Source: Bacteroidaceae bacterium
GTDB taxonomy: Bacteria; Bacteroidota; Bacteroidia; Bacteroidales; Bacteroidaceae
Direction of reading: 5' to 3'
Length of the DNA: 10,860 bases
NCBI GenBank assembly: GCA_016284115.1
Contig: JAEEOD010000021.1
Coordinates: 1 to 10,860, forward strand
Of the stretch, positions 1-7,164 are shown piece by piece. The position numbers and the translations under genes were made by a program. How positions within the stretch are numbered: the stretch's first letter is position 1; every line of letters starts with the position of its first letter. Below the pieces are notes generated by a model. It made no database searches, was not told the DNA's origin, and worked only from the letters and a program-made list of their open reading frames with translations.

Positions 1-898
1 TTAGGATAGAGGCATTGGGCTCATAGAGGTATAGCCCTATGCTCTTAGCCAATTCATAATTGGCTTGTTGCTCTTCTATCTTAGTGAAGGTAAATGCCTG
101 TACCTCTTCCTTCTTGATATTGATGCAATGAATAGGAGTTACTTCTATGTCTGTGCTGGTATCCTTGTCTAATATCAATAACAACTCCTTGCATTCATTA
201 TCTACGGAAACGATATGTGCCTCTTGTACATGTTTGAGTTGGTGCAAGGCTAAATCAAGGTCAAGCATTGGGGAGAGCTTCACTATCACCTTGCCTGCTT
301 TTTGTACCAGGGTTTCTTCCAAAGCACTTACATCTGGTTCACAATCACTGATGGCGACGGTCTTGCCACCATGTGTGTCGCGGCGGGCAGGGTCGAGGTA
401 GAGCCAGCTGATGGAAGATGGAAGGTCTCGAATCCATGACTCAGCATCATAATGGATAATGGATAATGGATAATGGATATTGTCAGAAGTGCTTCTGGAG
501 GGTAATACTTCAAAGTTATGTTGCACAATCTTCACTAGTTCCTCTTGGCGTTCTATATAAGTGGTATGTTGGAAAGCTTGAGACATAAACCAACAGTCAA
601 TGCCAAAGCCACCTGTGAGGTCGGCAAAGGTTTCATGCTCACCCAGTGTTGACACTACACCATATTTATATATGGCAGTAGCTTCCGACGAGCATTGCTC
701 CAATGGCAGATGAGATGGATAAATGATGTCATCGCAAGTAGCCCAGGTTGGCACCTTTTCACGTATGCTTTGCCAACCGGCTATCTGTGTCAAGGCAGTG
801 GGCATGTCAATGTTGGGATAACGGCTTGCCTGCAAGGCGAGCAGGCGAACATCATCCTCCCTATGCTCCTGAATAAACTGCTTTAATAAAGTATCCAT
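1..898 (-). CDS. PG_1098-like class I SAM-dependent methyltransferase, 3' end outside the window
   Basis: Reading the minus strand from ATG at 896-898 gives 299 codons without a stop to the left edge, so the gene is partial at its C-terminus. A Rossmann SAM-binding motif I (DLTGGFGID, residues 93-101) is followed by an acidic strand end (YIERQEE, about 114-120), a motif-IV-like WLYLDPARRD (165-174) and KLSPMLDL (208-215). The DPARR/GGKTVAISDC signature and the terminal YEPNASIL match a Bacteroidetes family annotated as THUMP-like-domain or PG_1098-type methyltransferases. The substrate, presumably RNA, is not established. By recollection relatives are near 390-400 aa, so about 100 residues are probably missing. 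The start follows a purine-rich gaagagagagga and lies 10 bases after the dipeptidase stop, suggesting the last part of an operon with nadB. Residues 140-150 are encoded by a heptamer repeat and look like an insertion between the helix after motif II and the DA..W strand. Confidence 0.88.
   Translation of the reverse strand, partial: MDTLLKQFIQEHREDDVRLLALQASRYPNIDMPTALTQIAGWQSIREKVPTWATCDDIIYPSHLPLEQCSSEATAIYKYGVVSTLGEHETFADLTGGFGIDCWFMSQAFQHTTYIERQEELVKIVQHNFEVLPSRSTSDNIHYPLSIIHYDAESWIRDLPSSISWLYLDPARRDTHGGKTVAISDCEPDVSALEETLVQKAGKVIVKLSPMLDLDLALHQLKHVQEAHIVSVDNECKELLLILDKDTSTDIEVTPIHCINIKKEEVQAFTFTKIEEQQANYELAKSIGLYLYEPNASIL
449..479. repeat. Heptanucleotide tandem repeat (unit AATGGAT, about 4.4 copies) inside the methyltransferase gene
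   Basis: Four perfect copies of AATGGAT start at 451, 458, 465 and 472, with partial units on both sides. On the coding (minus) strand the unit is ATCCATT. Three units are 21 bases and read as the heptapeptide IHYPLSI. Because 7 leaves remainder 1 on division by 3, every minus-strand frame gives the same cyclic peptide and no stop inside the tract. Gain or loss of one unit shifts the downstream frame; only changes of three units keep it. Confidence 0.95.
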
Positions 899-908
899 TC
901 CTCTCTCT

Positions 909-1661
909 TCACGGGATCACTTTATATCTCTCCCTTGCCACATTGCGACTCACTAAATTGAAATGCCACCACTCAGAGGGCAACGAACGGAAGCCTGCTT
1001 CTCGCATTACACTAATCAGCAATCTTCTGTTTTGTAACGCCTCTGGACTGATGGCTGTGTAGTCCGTATGCGCCTCACGTCCTAAGTGATCAACTTTGGT
1101 GCCCATAGGTATGGTGTCACCTTGTGAGTTGGCAATACTCACATCTACTGCAAGTCCATAATTGTGCAACCCGCCACCATGTGCAGGATTCGACACATAG
1201 TTCTGTTGACGGGTACCCTTTACCACATCCCACATTTGTTGCTGGATGTACATCGGTCGTGCAGCATCAAATATAATGAGGTGGTAATCGGGTTGAACTT
1301 GTTGCAATAATTGTTGAGCTTTCAGCAAAGGAGTGATAGCATCAGGATGCAGGTAGGCCTCGCGCAAATCTTGGTAGAGCAACTTGCCTGTAAAGTTATC
1401 GTTACGGGCGTACATCAGACTGACAAGGATGCTGCTATCTTGCTTATTTACATTGATATAGCCCAACGAGTCCTAGTACAAGGCCGTTGGGCTAGGACTC
1501 ATAGTAAGTGTTTCCACTAAGGTGTCAACTGGCACTAAAAATTTTGTCATTGGCTCCTTAACCTGTTTCTTTCCTAACGGTAACGAAGCAAACAAGGCGG
1601 CAAGAATAACAACAAACGCTGTGCTAATATATAGCTTGGTGTTTTGCTTTCGTTGCTTCAT
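909..1661 (-). pseudogene. Exported M15D D-Ala-D-Ala dipeptidase (VanX/DdpX type) with an in-frame TAG at codon 63
   Basis: From ATG at 1659-1661, behind an aaggaagggg ribosome site, the frame encodes a signal peptide or anchor (MKQRKQNTKLYISTAFVVIL, then AALFASLPLG) and a linker up to codon 62. A TAG follows at 1473-1475. The same frame then stays open for 187 codons to TGA at 909-911 and carries the M15D domain: NFTGKLLY, FDAARP (Arg135), the zinc ligands His166 and Asp173 in HNYGLAVD, then Glu230 and His233 in SEWWH, numbering through the TAG. The enzyme family cleaves D-Ala-D-Ala or related peptides; with this leader it would act in the periplasm. TAG ends lpdA in this window, so general recoding is unlikely. 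Options are a recent nonsense mutation, an assembly error, low-level readthrough, or reinitiation at TTG 1464-1466, which would give a leaderless cytoplasmic 185-aa domain. It lies 19 bases after nadB and 10 before the methyltransferase. Confidence 0.8.
1459..1500. repeat. Two interlocked perfect inverted repeats spanning the premature TAG
   Basis: Arm A tagcccaacg (1459-1468) is the exact reverse complement of cgttgggcta (1485-1494), 10 bp. Arm B gagtcctag (1468-1476) is the exact reverse complement of ctaggactc (1492-1500), 9 bp. The order is A-B-A'-B', a pseudoknot-like order, but with no bases free between neighbouring arms, so the two stems more likely compete than form together. The stop codon (1473-1475) lies in one arm of stem B, and the TTG at 1464-1466 lies in stem A. 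Confidence 0.9.
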
Positions 1662-1680
1662 CCCCTTCCTTAATGTTAGG

Positions 1681-3270
1681 TTATTTCTTGTCGTAGGCAT
1701 GAAGAGGGTAGTCAGTAGTGTAGTGCAAGCCACGACATTCCTTACGTTCTAAAGCCTGACGAGTGATGAGATACCCTACGTTAATCATGTTACGAAGTTC
1801 GCAGATGTCTTTGTCGGCCTTGCTCTTCTTGAACAACTTTTCTGTCTCTTCATAGAGCAGGTCAAGACGGTCCCAAGCACGCCACAGACGCAGATCGCTA
1901 CGCACGATGCCTACATAGTTGCTCATGATTTCGCCTACCTCGCGAACACTTTGTGTAATTAGCACCTTCTCTTCGTTAGTCAGCGTTCCCTCGTCGTTCC
2001 ACTCTGGTACGGCATCGTTGAAGTAGTATTCATCTACATGCGCCAAAGAATGCTTAGCAGCAGCATCAGCATAAACCACAGCCTCGATAAGTGAGTTGGA
2101 TGCCAAACGATTACCACCATGCAAGCCTGTACATGAACATTCGCCAATGGCATAAAGGCGCTTGATGGAAGAACAACCGTTTAAATCTACCTTGATGCCA
2201 CCACACATATAATGAGCAGCTGGACGAACAGGGATATAGTCTTTGGTAATATCTATTCCGATGGAAAGGCACTTTTTGTAGATATTGGGGAAGTGATGCT
2301 TGGTCTCTTCAGGGTCTTTGTGGGTCACGTCCAAACACACATGGTCGATGCCATGAATCTTCATTTCCTTATCGATTGCACGCGCCACGATGTCGCGAGG
2401 AGCCAATGATAAGCGTTCATCGTATTTCTCCATGAAGGTCTCCCCTGTAGGCAAGCGCAAGATGCCTCCGTAACCACGCATTGCCTCTGTAATAAGATAG
2501 GCAGGATGTGTTTCTCCTACATGATAGAGTGATGTGGGGTGGAATTGAACAAATTCCATGTCCTGTACCGTACCCTTGGCACGATACACCATTGCCTCCC
2601 CATCGCCTGTAGCAATAACAGGGTTAGTGGTGGTTTGATAGACAGCACCACAGCCGCCTGTACACATGAGTGTGACTTTGCTCAGGTAAGTATCTACCTT
2701 CTGCGTACCTGGGTTGAGAATATATGCGCCATAGCATTCAATATTAGGGGTGCGACGGGTAACCACACGTCCTAGATGATGCTGTGTGATTATCTCTACG
2801 GCGAAATGATTCTCCTTGATCTCAATGTTTGGGTTATTGCGTGCAGCCTCCATCAATCCGCGTTGGATTTCTGCGCCTGTATCGTCGGCATGGTGCAGAA
2901 TGCGGAACTCTGAGTGTCCGCCTTCTCGATGCAAGTCGAACTCGCCATCTTCTTTGCGGTCGAAGTTAACCCCCCACTGTACCAGTTCCTGGATTTGTGA
3001 AGGCGCGTTGTGCACCACTTGTTCCACAGCTCTGCGGTCGCTGATATAATCACCAGCTATCATAGTATCTTCGATGTGTTTCTCGAAGTTGTCCAGTTCG
3101 AGGTTGGTCACACTGGCAACGCCACCTTGTGCATACTTGGTGTTGGCTTCGTCTAACGTGGTTTTGCAGATGATGCACACTTTGCCTTTTTGGGCTCTCG
3201 CAATTTTAAGGGCATAACTTAAACCAGCTACACCTGCCCCGATAATCAGGAAGTCGTACTTATAAATCAT
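1681..3270 (-). CDS. nadB: L-aspartate oxidase (NAD de novo synthesis)
   Basis: NadB oxidises L-aspartate to iminoaspartate, which NadA condenses with dihydroxyacetone phosphate to quinolinate; it is an FAD enzyme of the cytoplasm related to fumarate reductase/succinate dehydrogenase flavoproteins. The 529-aa protein is close to the E. coli length. It has the N-terminal FAD motif IIGAGVAGLSYA (residues 9-20), TKYAQGGVA, HREGGHSEFRILHHADDTG, QFHPTSLY, and the GLHGGNRLASNSLIEA C-terminal flavin signature. Arg292 (APRDIVARA), His353 (HYMCGG) and Arg388 (GGNRLAS) match the known catalytic Arg290, His351 and Arg386 of E. coli NadB with a constant offset of two, and a helical C-terminal domain follows. 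The ATG at 3268-3270 fits the family start. It is first in a minus-strand operon from the promoter at 3296-3326. No nadA or nadC is in the window. Confidence 0.97.
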   Translation of the reverse strand: MIYKYDFLIIGAGVAGLSYALKIARAQKGKVCIICKTTLDEANTKYAQGGVASVTNLELDNFEKHIEDTMIAGDYISDRRAVEQVVHNAPSQIQELVQWGVNFDRKEDGEFDLHREGGHSEFRILHHADDTGAEIQRGLMEAARNNPNIEIKENHFAVEIITQHHLGRVVTRRTPNIECYGAYILNPGTQKVDTYLSKVTLMCTGGCGAVYQTTTNPVIATGDGEAMVYRAKGTVQDMEFVQFHPTSLYHVGETHPAYLITEAMRGYGGILRLPTGETFMEKYDERLSLAPRDIVARAIDKEMKIHGIDHVCLDVTHKDPEETKHHFPNIYKKCLSIGIDITKDYIPVRPAAHYMCGGIKVDLNGCSSIKRLYAIGECSCTGLHGGNRLASNSLIEAVVYADAAAKHSLAHVDEYYFNDAVPEWNDEGTLTNEEKVLITQSVREVGEIMSNYVGIVRSDLRLWRAWDRLDLLYEETEKLFKKSKADKDICELRNMINVGYLITRQALERKECRGLHYTTDYPLHAYDKK

Positions 3271-3295
3271 ATGAGTTTATATTTCTTTGTTTCCA

Positions 3296-3326
3296 CAAAA
3301 ATACGTAACTTAGCGGCAAAAACAAA
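3296..3326 (-). promoter_or_regulatory. Bacteroidetes-type promoter for nadB
   Basis: On the minus strand a -33 element TTTG (3323-3326) is followed after 19 bases by a perfect -7 element TATTTTTG (3296-3303, consensus TAnnTTTG). It lies about 26 bases before the nadB ATG in the 61-base divergent gap to the PH-like gene. Confidence 0.65.
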
Positions 3327-3331
3327 CAAAG

Positions 3332-3733
3332 ATGAATAGAATTTTTCATGCTCGCATCACAATAGGACAATATTTGTTTCTTTTTCTCGTTGCTGCAATG
3401 ACTATTTGGGCATTGTGGGACAAGCATATTGTATTGGCTTTGCTGATGGTAGCGATACTGATAGTGAGTATTGAGAAACTGATACATACTACCTATACCA
3501 TCACGTCAGATGGGGAGTTGGTGCTGTATTATGGGCGCTTTATGAAAGGAAAGACGATTCCTGTAGCAGAGCTGACAGGCGTAGAACAATCTTGTCAGAT
3601 AAGATTGTTTGGCTTCGGACTCATGAGATGTGTGTTGGTGCATCATGGCAACAGAACGGAGGCGTTAATGCCAGTAAAAGAAAATGAATTTATAGCTTTG
3701 ATCAATAAAAAACGAAATAGCAATGAAGTATAA
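3332..3733 (+). CDS. Small two-TM membrane protein with a PH-like domain, function unknown
   Basis: The 133-aa product has two hydrophobic helices near the N-terminus (about residues 10-28 and 31-48) joined by a short WDKH turn. A hydrophilic region of about 80 residues follows with alternating strands (YTITSDGELVLYYGRF, KTIPVAELTGVEQ, GLMRCVLVHH, ALMPVKENEFIALINK). This layout is that of bacterial membrane-anchored PH-domain proteins, where a TM hairpin carries a PH fold and the sequence ends in an 'EF...L' helix. I recognise the class, not a specific gene. Its last 11 bases overlap the lpdA start, implying translational coupling. A possible plus-strand promoter in the divergent gap (TTTG 3286-3289, TAACTTAG 3306-3313) is imperfect in both spacing and sequence. 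The start ATG follows an A-rich leader (caaacaaag). Confidence 0.8.
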   Translation: MNRIFHARITIGQYLFLFLVAAMTIWALWDKHIVLALLMVAILIVSIEKLIHTTYTITSDGELVLYYGRFMKGKTIPVAELTGVEQSCQIRLFGFGLMRCVLVHHGNRTEALMPVKENEFIALINKKRNSNEV

Positions 3734-5069
3734 TGTAGCGATTATCGGTGGTGGTCCTGCTGGCTATACTGCAGCTGAAACAGCTGGTAAGGCAGGACTG
3801 AGTGTAGTACTGTTTGAGAAGAAAAACTTAGGTGGTGTGTGTTTGAATGAGGGGTGTATCCCAACCAAGACCTTGCTATACTCTGCCAAAACATTTGATA
3901 ATGCTGCCCATGCTGCCAAATATGCAGTGAACGCAAGTGAGGTGAGTTTTGACTTGCCAAAGATCATCGCCAGAAAACAGAAAGTTGTGCGTAAGTTGGT
4001 GTTGGGAGTAAAGGCGAAGCTTACCCAACACCAGGTTACCATTATTAGTGGAGAAGCTTATATCAATGATGCGCACCATGTACGTTGTGGCGAAGAGGTG
4101 TACGAGTGTGAGCACCTGATTATCTGCACAGGCTCCGATACCTTTATCCCACCCATTCCAGGCGTTGACAAGACTCCTTACTGGACCCATCGTGATGCTT
4201 TAGATAACAAAGAGCTTCCACAGTCTTTGGTTATAATTGGTGGTGGCGTAATAGGTATGGAATTTGCCTCTTTCTTCAATAGTCTGGGTGTGAACGTGAC
4301 TGTGATAGAGATGATGGATGAAATATTGGGTGGTCTGGACAAGGAGATTGCCTCATTACTTCGTGCCGAATATGTCAAGAAGGGTGTGACATTCCATCTG
4401 AGTTCGAAGGTAACATCGGTATCTTATGAAGAAGGATTGGTTACAAAGGTTTTTTTTGAGAAAGACGGCGCTATGGAATCTGTTGAGGCTGACAAACTGT
4501 TGATGAGCGTAGGCAGACGTCCTGTAACTAAGTGCTTTGGCTTGGAGAACCTGCAATTAAAGACGGATGAGCGAGGACGTGTTATAGTAAACGATAAGAT
4601 GCAGACTTCAGTGCCTGATGTATATGTGTGTGGTGACCTGACGGGCTTTTCGCTCTTGGCACATACTGCTGTTAGAGAGGCTGAAGTAGCTGTGAATACT
4701 ATTCTTGGCAAACAAGATGCCATGAGCTATCGTGCTATACCAGGTGTGGTATATACCAATCCAGAGGTAGCTGGGGTTGGCATGACTGAGGAAACTTTGC
4801 AACAAACTGGCAAGTCCTATCAAGTGGTGAAGTTGCCGATGGCATTCTCTGGTCGCTTTGTAGCCGAGAATGAGGGGGTGAATGGCGTTTGCAAGCTCCT
4901 TTTTGCTGACGATGATACTCTACTTGGAGCACATGTATTCGGTAATCCTGCATCCGAGATTATCACTTTGGCTGGCATGGCGATAGAGTTGCAACTCAAG
5001 CGTGAAGAATGGAAGAAGATTGTCTTTCCCCATCCTACCGTGGGAGAGATATTCAGGGAAGCTTTGTAG
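3723..5069 (+). CDS. lpdA: Dihydrolipoyl dehydrogenase (E3)
   Basis: This flavoenzyme re-oxidises dihydrolipoyl groups of 2-oxo acid dehydrogenase complexes or of the glycine cleavage H protein, passing electrons through FAD to NAD+. The 448-aa protein shows the FAD motif IIGGGPAGYTAAE (7-19), the redox disulfide GGVCLNEGCIPT (Cys40 and Cys45), the NAD motif GGGVIGMEFA (173-182), the second FAD motif VYVCGDLTG (Asp305), and the C-terminal dimer-interface pair His437 and Glu442 in HPTVGEIF. These set it apart from mercuric or glutathione reductases. No lipoyl-bearing E2, E1 or gcv gene is nearby, so the partner complex cannot be named. It overlaps the PH-like gene by 11 bases and ends in TAG, after which a promoter for the next gene begins. 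A run of eight T at 4450-4457 lies inside the gene without breaking the frame. Confidence 0.95.
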   Translation: MKYNVAIIGGGPAGYTAAETAGKAGLSVVLFEKKNLGGVCLNEGCIPTKTLLYSAKTFDNAAHAAKYAVNASEVSFDLPKIIARKQKVVRKLVLGVKAKLTQHQVTIISGEAYINDAHHVRCGEEVYECEHLIICTGSDTFIPPIPGVDKTPYWTHRDALDNKELPQSLVIIGGGVIGMEFASFFNSLGVNVTVIEMMDEILGGLDKEIASLLRAEYVKKGVTFHLSSKVTSVSYEEGLVTKVFFEKDGAMESVEADKLLMSVGRRPVTKCFGLENLQLKTDERGRVIVNDKMQTSVPDVYVCGDLTGFSLLAHTAVREAEVAVNTILGKQDAMSYRAIPGVVYTNPEVAGVGMTEETLQQTGKSYQVVKLPMAFSGRFVAENEGVNGVCKLLFADDDTLLGAHVFGNPASEIITLAGMAIELQLKREEWKKIVFPHPTVGEIFREAL

Positions 5070-5096
5070 CAATTCCAATTTTTAATTCTATCTTTG
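5063..5096 (+). promoter_or_regulatory. Bacteroidetes-type promoter for the M13 peptidase-dacB pair
   Basis: A perfect -7 element TATCTTTG (5089-5096), followed by C, lies 25 bases before the peptidase ATG. A TTTG at 5063-5066, inside the last lpdA codons, is 22 bases upstream, slightly long for the -33 spacing. The leader is A/T-rich with no clear Shine-Dalgarno site, as usual in Bacteroidetes. Confidence 0.6.
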
Positions 5097-5121
5097 CAAA
5101 CTAAATTTAATAAATAAAGCA

Positions 5122-7164
5122 ATGAAAAGTAACTGGTTGAAAACATTTTCGTGCCTTGCCATAGGTGCTATGGTGGTGTTGGCATCATGTAACAAAAAAC
5201 AGGAGTCGATTGACCCCATTCTGTCTCATATTGATAATTCCGTTCGTCCGCAAGATGACTTTTTCGAGTATGCCCACGGCACTTGGTTTAAGCAGCATCC
5301 CATCCCTGCCTCCGAGCAGAGTACGGGTATCTTTACTGCTGTTGATGACACTGTTCAAGCACAGGTATATCAGATTTGCTTAGAGGCATCTGCCACGGAG
5401 AACCCTAAGGGTAGCAATAAGCAGAAAATAGGTGATCTCTATGCCTCTGGTATGGATAGTGTGTCACTGAATGCCAATGGTATTAATGAACTGAAGCCTG
5501 AGTTTGATAAGATTGATGCTATGCAATCGTTGGCTGATCTGCCAGCAACCTTGGCTTATCTGCGTTCAATAGGCGGTGGTGGTTTCTTCTATTTGGGCGT
5601 TTCCCAGGATGACAAAAATAGCAATGAGAATTCTGTAAGTATGCGTCAAGGAGGCTTGAGTTTGCCAGATCGTAGGTTCTATGTTGATGAAGATGAAAAG
5701 TCGGCTGACATTCGTGCTAAGTTCGTTGATTATATGCAGGGGCTATTCAAGACCATGGGTTATGACGAAGCCCAGGCAAAGGCTTCTGCCGATAAGGTAA
5801 TGGCTCTGGAAATGGCGTTGGCAAAGAGTTCTCGTAAGACGGAAGATACTCGTGATCCATTCAAGAACTACAATAAGATGTCGGTGGCACAGGTAAGCAA
5901 ATTGATGCCTGCATTCAACTGGAATACTTATCTGAATGCTGTGGGACTGAATAAAGTGGATAGCATCGTGGTAGGGCAACCTGAGTTTTTTACCGCACTT
6001 AACGGACACTTGAGGCAGTTTGACGTGAACACTCTGAAAGATTACTTGAAGGTGGGCTTACTTGACAATTATGCCAACTACTTAGATGATGCTACTTTCA
6101 TGCAATACTTTAATTTCTACTCCAAGACCTTGCGTGGCGTACAGGAACCTCGTCCTCGTTGGAAGCATGTAGTGGATGTAACTAACCGTGTGTTGGGTGA
6201 TTTGGTAGGTCAGGTATATGTTGCCGAATATTTGCCTAAGGGTACCAAGGAGAAGTTTGTGGAGATTGGAAATGCTATCAAGGTGGAGTTTGAGAACCAT
6301 ATCAAGAATCTCGACTGGATGAGTGAACCAACTAAAGAGAAAGCGCTGAAGAAATTGGCTGCTGTGAATATGAAGTTGGCTTATCCTGACAAGTGGAAAG
6401 ATATGAGCGAGTTGGGAATCACCCGTGATTCCTACGTTCGTAATATGATGAACTATGCAGGATGGAACTTCAAACGTATGATTAGCCGCTATGGTCAGCC
6501 AGTAGATCGAGAAGAGTGGCACATGCAACCACAGACTTACAACGCTTACTATAGTCCATCAAACAATGAGATCTGCATCCCTGGCTGTAACATCATTGTG
6601 CCAGGCTTCGATGGTCGTATGCCTGATGATGCTATCTTGTATGCCATCATCGGTGGCAGCACGTTTGGCCATGAGGTGACGCATGGATTTGATGATACTG
6701 GTTGCAATTACGATGCAGAAGGTAATCTTACCAACTGGTGGACGGAAGAGGATAAAGCTAAGTTCGAGGCTAAGACCAAGATGATTGTTGAACAGTTTGA
6801 TGACTATGAAGTGGTGGATGGCTTGCACATTAATGGTGAGAATACTCAAGGTGAGAACATTGCCGATCTTGGTGGTTTGATAATGGGCTTCGAGGCATTC
6901 AAGAAGACTGACCAGTATAAGAACAATGTTATCATTGGTGGTTTTACACCTGCTCAGCGTTATTTCTTAGGCCATGCACAAGCTTGGATGATGCAGTTTC
7001 GTCCTGAGGCTTTGGCTACCCGTGTGAAGAGTGACGAGCATGCACCTGCTAAGTGGCGTGTATTAGGGCCTTTGTCCAATACTGTTGAATTCTATGAGGC
7101 ATTCGACGTAAAGGAAGGTGACAAAATGTGGCGTCCAGAAGACAAACGAGTAAAGATTTGGTAA
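5122..7164 (+). CDS. pepO: M13 family (neprilysin/PepO-like) zinc endopeptidase, lipoprotein
   Basis: M13 enzymes are zinc metallo-endopeptidases that cut oligopeptides. A lipobox VLASC with lipidated Cys23 (CNKK next) ends an N-terminal signal, so it should sit on the periplasmic or outer-membrane face. The N-terminal M13 domain starts near residue 44 (RPQDDFFEYAHGTWF), and the catalytic domain includes NAYYSP (474-479, substrate binding), the zinc motif HEVTH (517-521) and the third ligand Glu578 in GENIADLGG (577-585). The end MWRPEDKRVKIW is the usual family C-terminus, so the 680-aa protein is complete. It has its own promoter, and the S13 gene begins directly at its stop in the same frame. 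Natural substrates are unknown; peptide nutrition or envelope turnover are both plausible. The symbol is by family resemblance. Confidence 0.93.
   Translation: MKSNWLKTFSCLAIGAMVVLASCNKKQESIDPILSHIDNSVRPQDDFFEYAHGTWFKQHPIPASEQSTGIFTAVDDTVQAQVYQICLEASATENPKGSNKQKIGDLYASGMDSVSLNANGINELKPEFDKIDAMQSLADLPATLAYLRSIGGGGFFYLGVSQDDKNSNENSVSMRQGGLSLPDRRFYVDEDEKSADIRAKFVDYMQGLFKTMGYDEAQAKASADKVMALEMALAKSSRKTEDTRDPFKNYNKMSVAQVSKLMPAFNWNTYLNAVGLNKVDSIVVGQPEFFTALNGHLRQFDVNTLKDYLKVGLLDNYANYLDDATFMQYFNFYSKTLRGVQEPRPRWKHVVDVTNRVLGDLVGQVYVAEYLPKGTKEKFVEIGNAIKVEFENHIKNLDWMSEPTKEKALKKLAAVNMKLAYPDKWKDMSELGITRDSYVRNMMNYAGWNFKRMISRYGQPVDREEWHMQPQTYNAYYSPSNNEICIPGCNIIVPGFDGRMPDDAILYAIIGGSTFGHEVTHGFDDTGCNYDAEGNLTNWWTEEDKAKFEAKTKMIVEQFDDYEVVDGLHINGENTQGENIADLGGLIMGFEAFKKTDQYKNNVIIGGFTPAQRYFLGHAQAWMMQFRPEALATRVKSDEHAPAKWRVLGPLSNTVEFYEAFDVKEGDKMWRPEDKRVKIW

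Noticed and set aside
328..528. A 66-aa minus-strand ORF containing IHYPLSI
   Set aside because: It is a different frame of the methyltransferase gene. It shares the peptide only because the 7-base repeat reads the same in every frame.
1473..1475. Reassignment of TAG to an amino acid
   Set aside because: lpdA ends with TAG at the normal family C-terminus, so TAG acts as a stop in this genome; other genes end in TAA or TGA.
1459..1500. A true H-type pseudoknot for programmed readthrough
   Set aside because: The arms are in pseudoknot order but no bases are left to bridge stems of 9-10 bp, and known stimulators lie after the stop rather than over it. Competing hairpins are more likely.
1473..1733. 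A separate 86-aa minus-strand gene overlapping the nadB end
   Set aside because: Its first 24 codons lie inside nadB. From ATG 1661, behind a good ribosome site, it is the signal peptide and linker of the M15D dipeptidase in the same frame, so it is the front half of that broken gene.
3286..3313. Plus-strand promoter for the PH-like gene
   Set aside because: TTTG and TAACTTAG are present, but the spacing is only 16 bases and the -7 has a mismatch, so I did not list it as a feature.
6559..6849. Minus-strand ORFs of 60-150 aa opposite the M13 peptidase and other genes
   Set aside because: They lie wholly opposite well-supported genes, have no recognisable motifs or start context, and are frame shadows.
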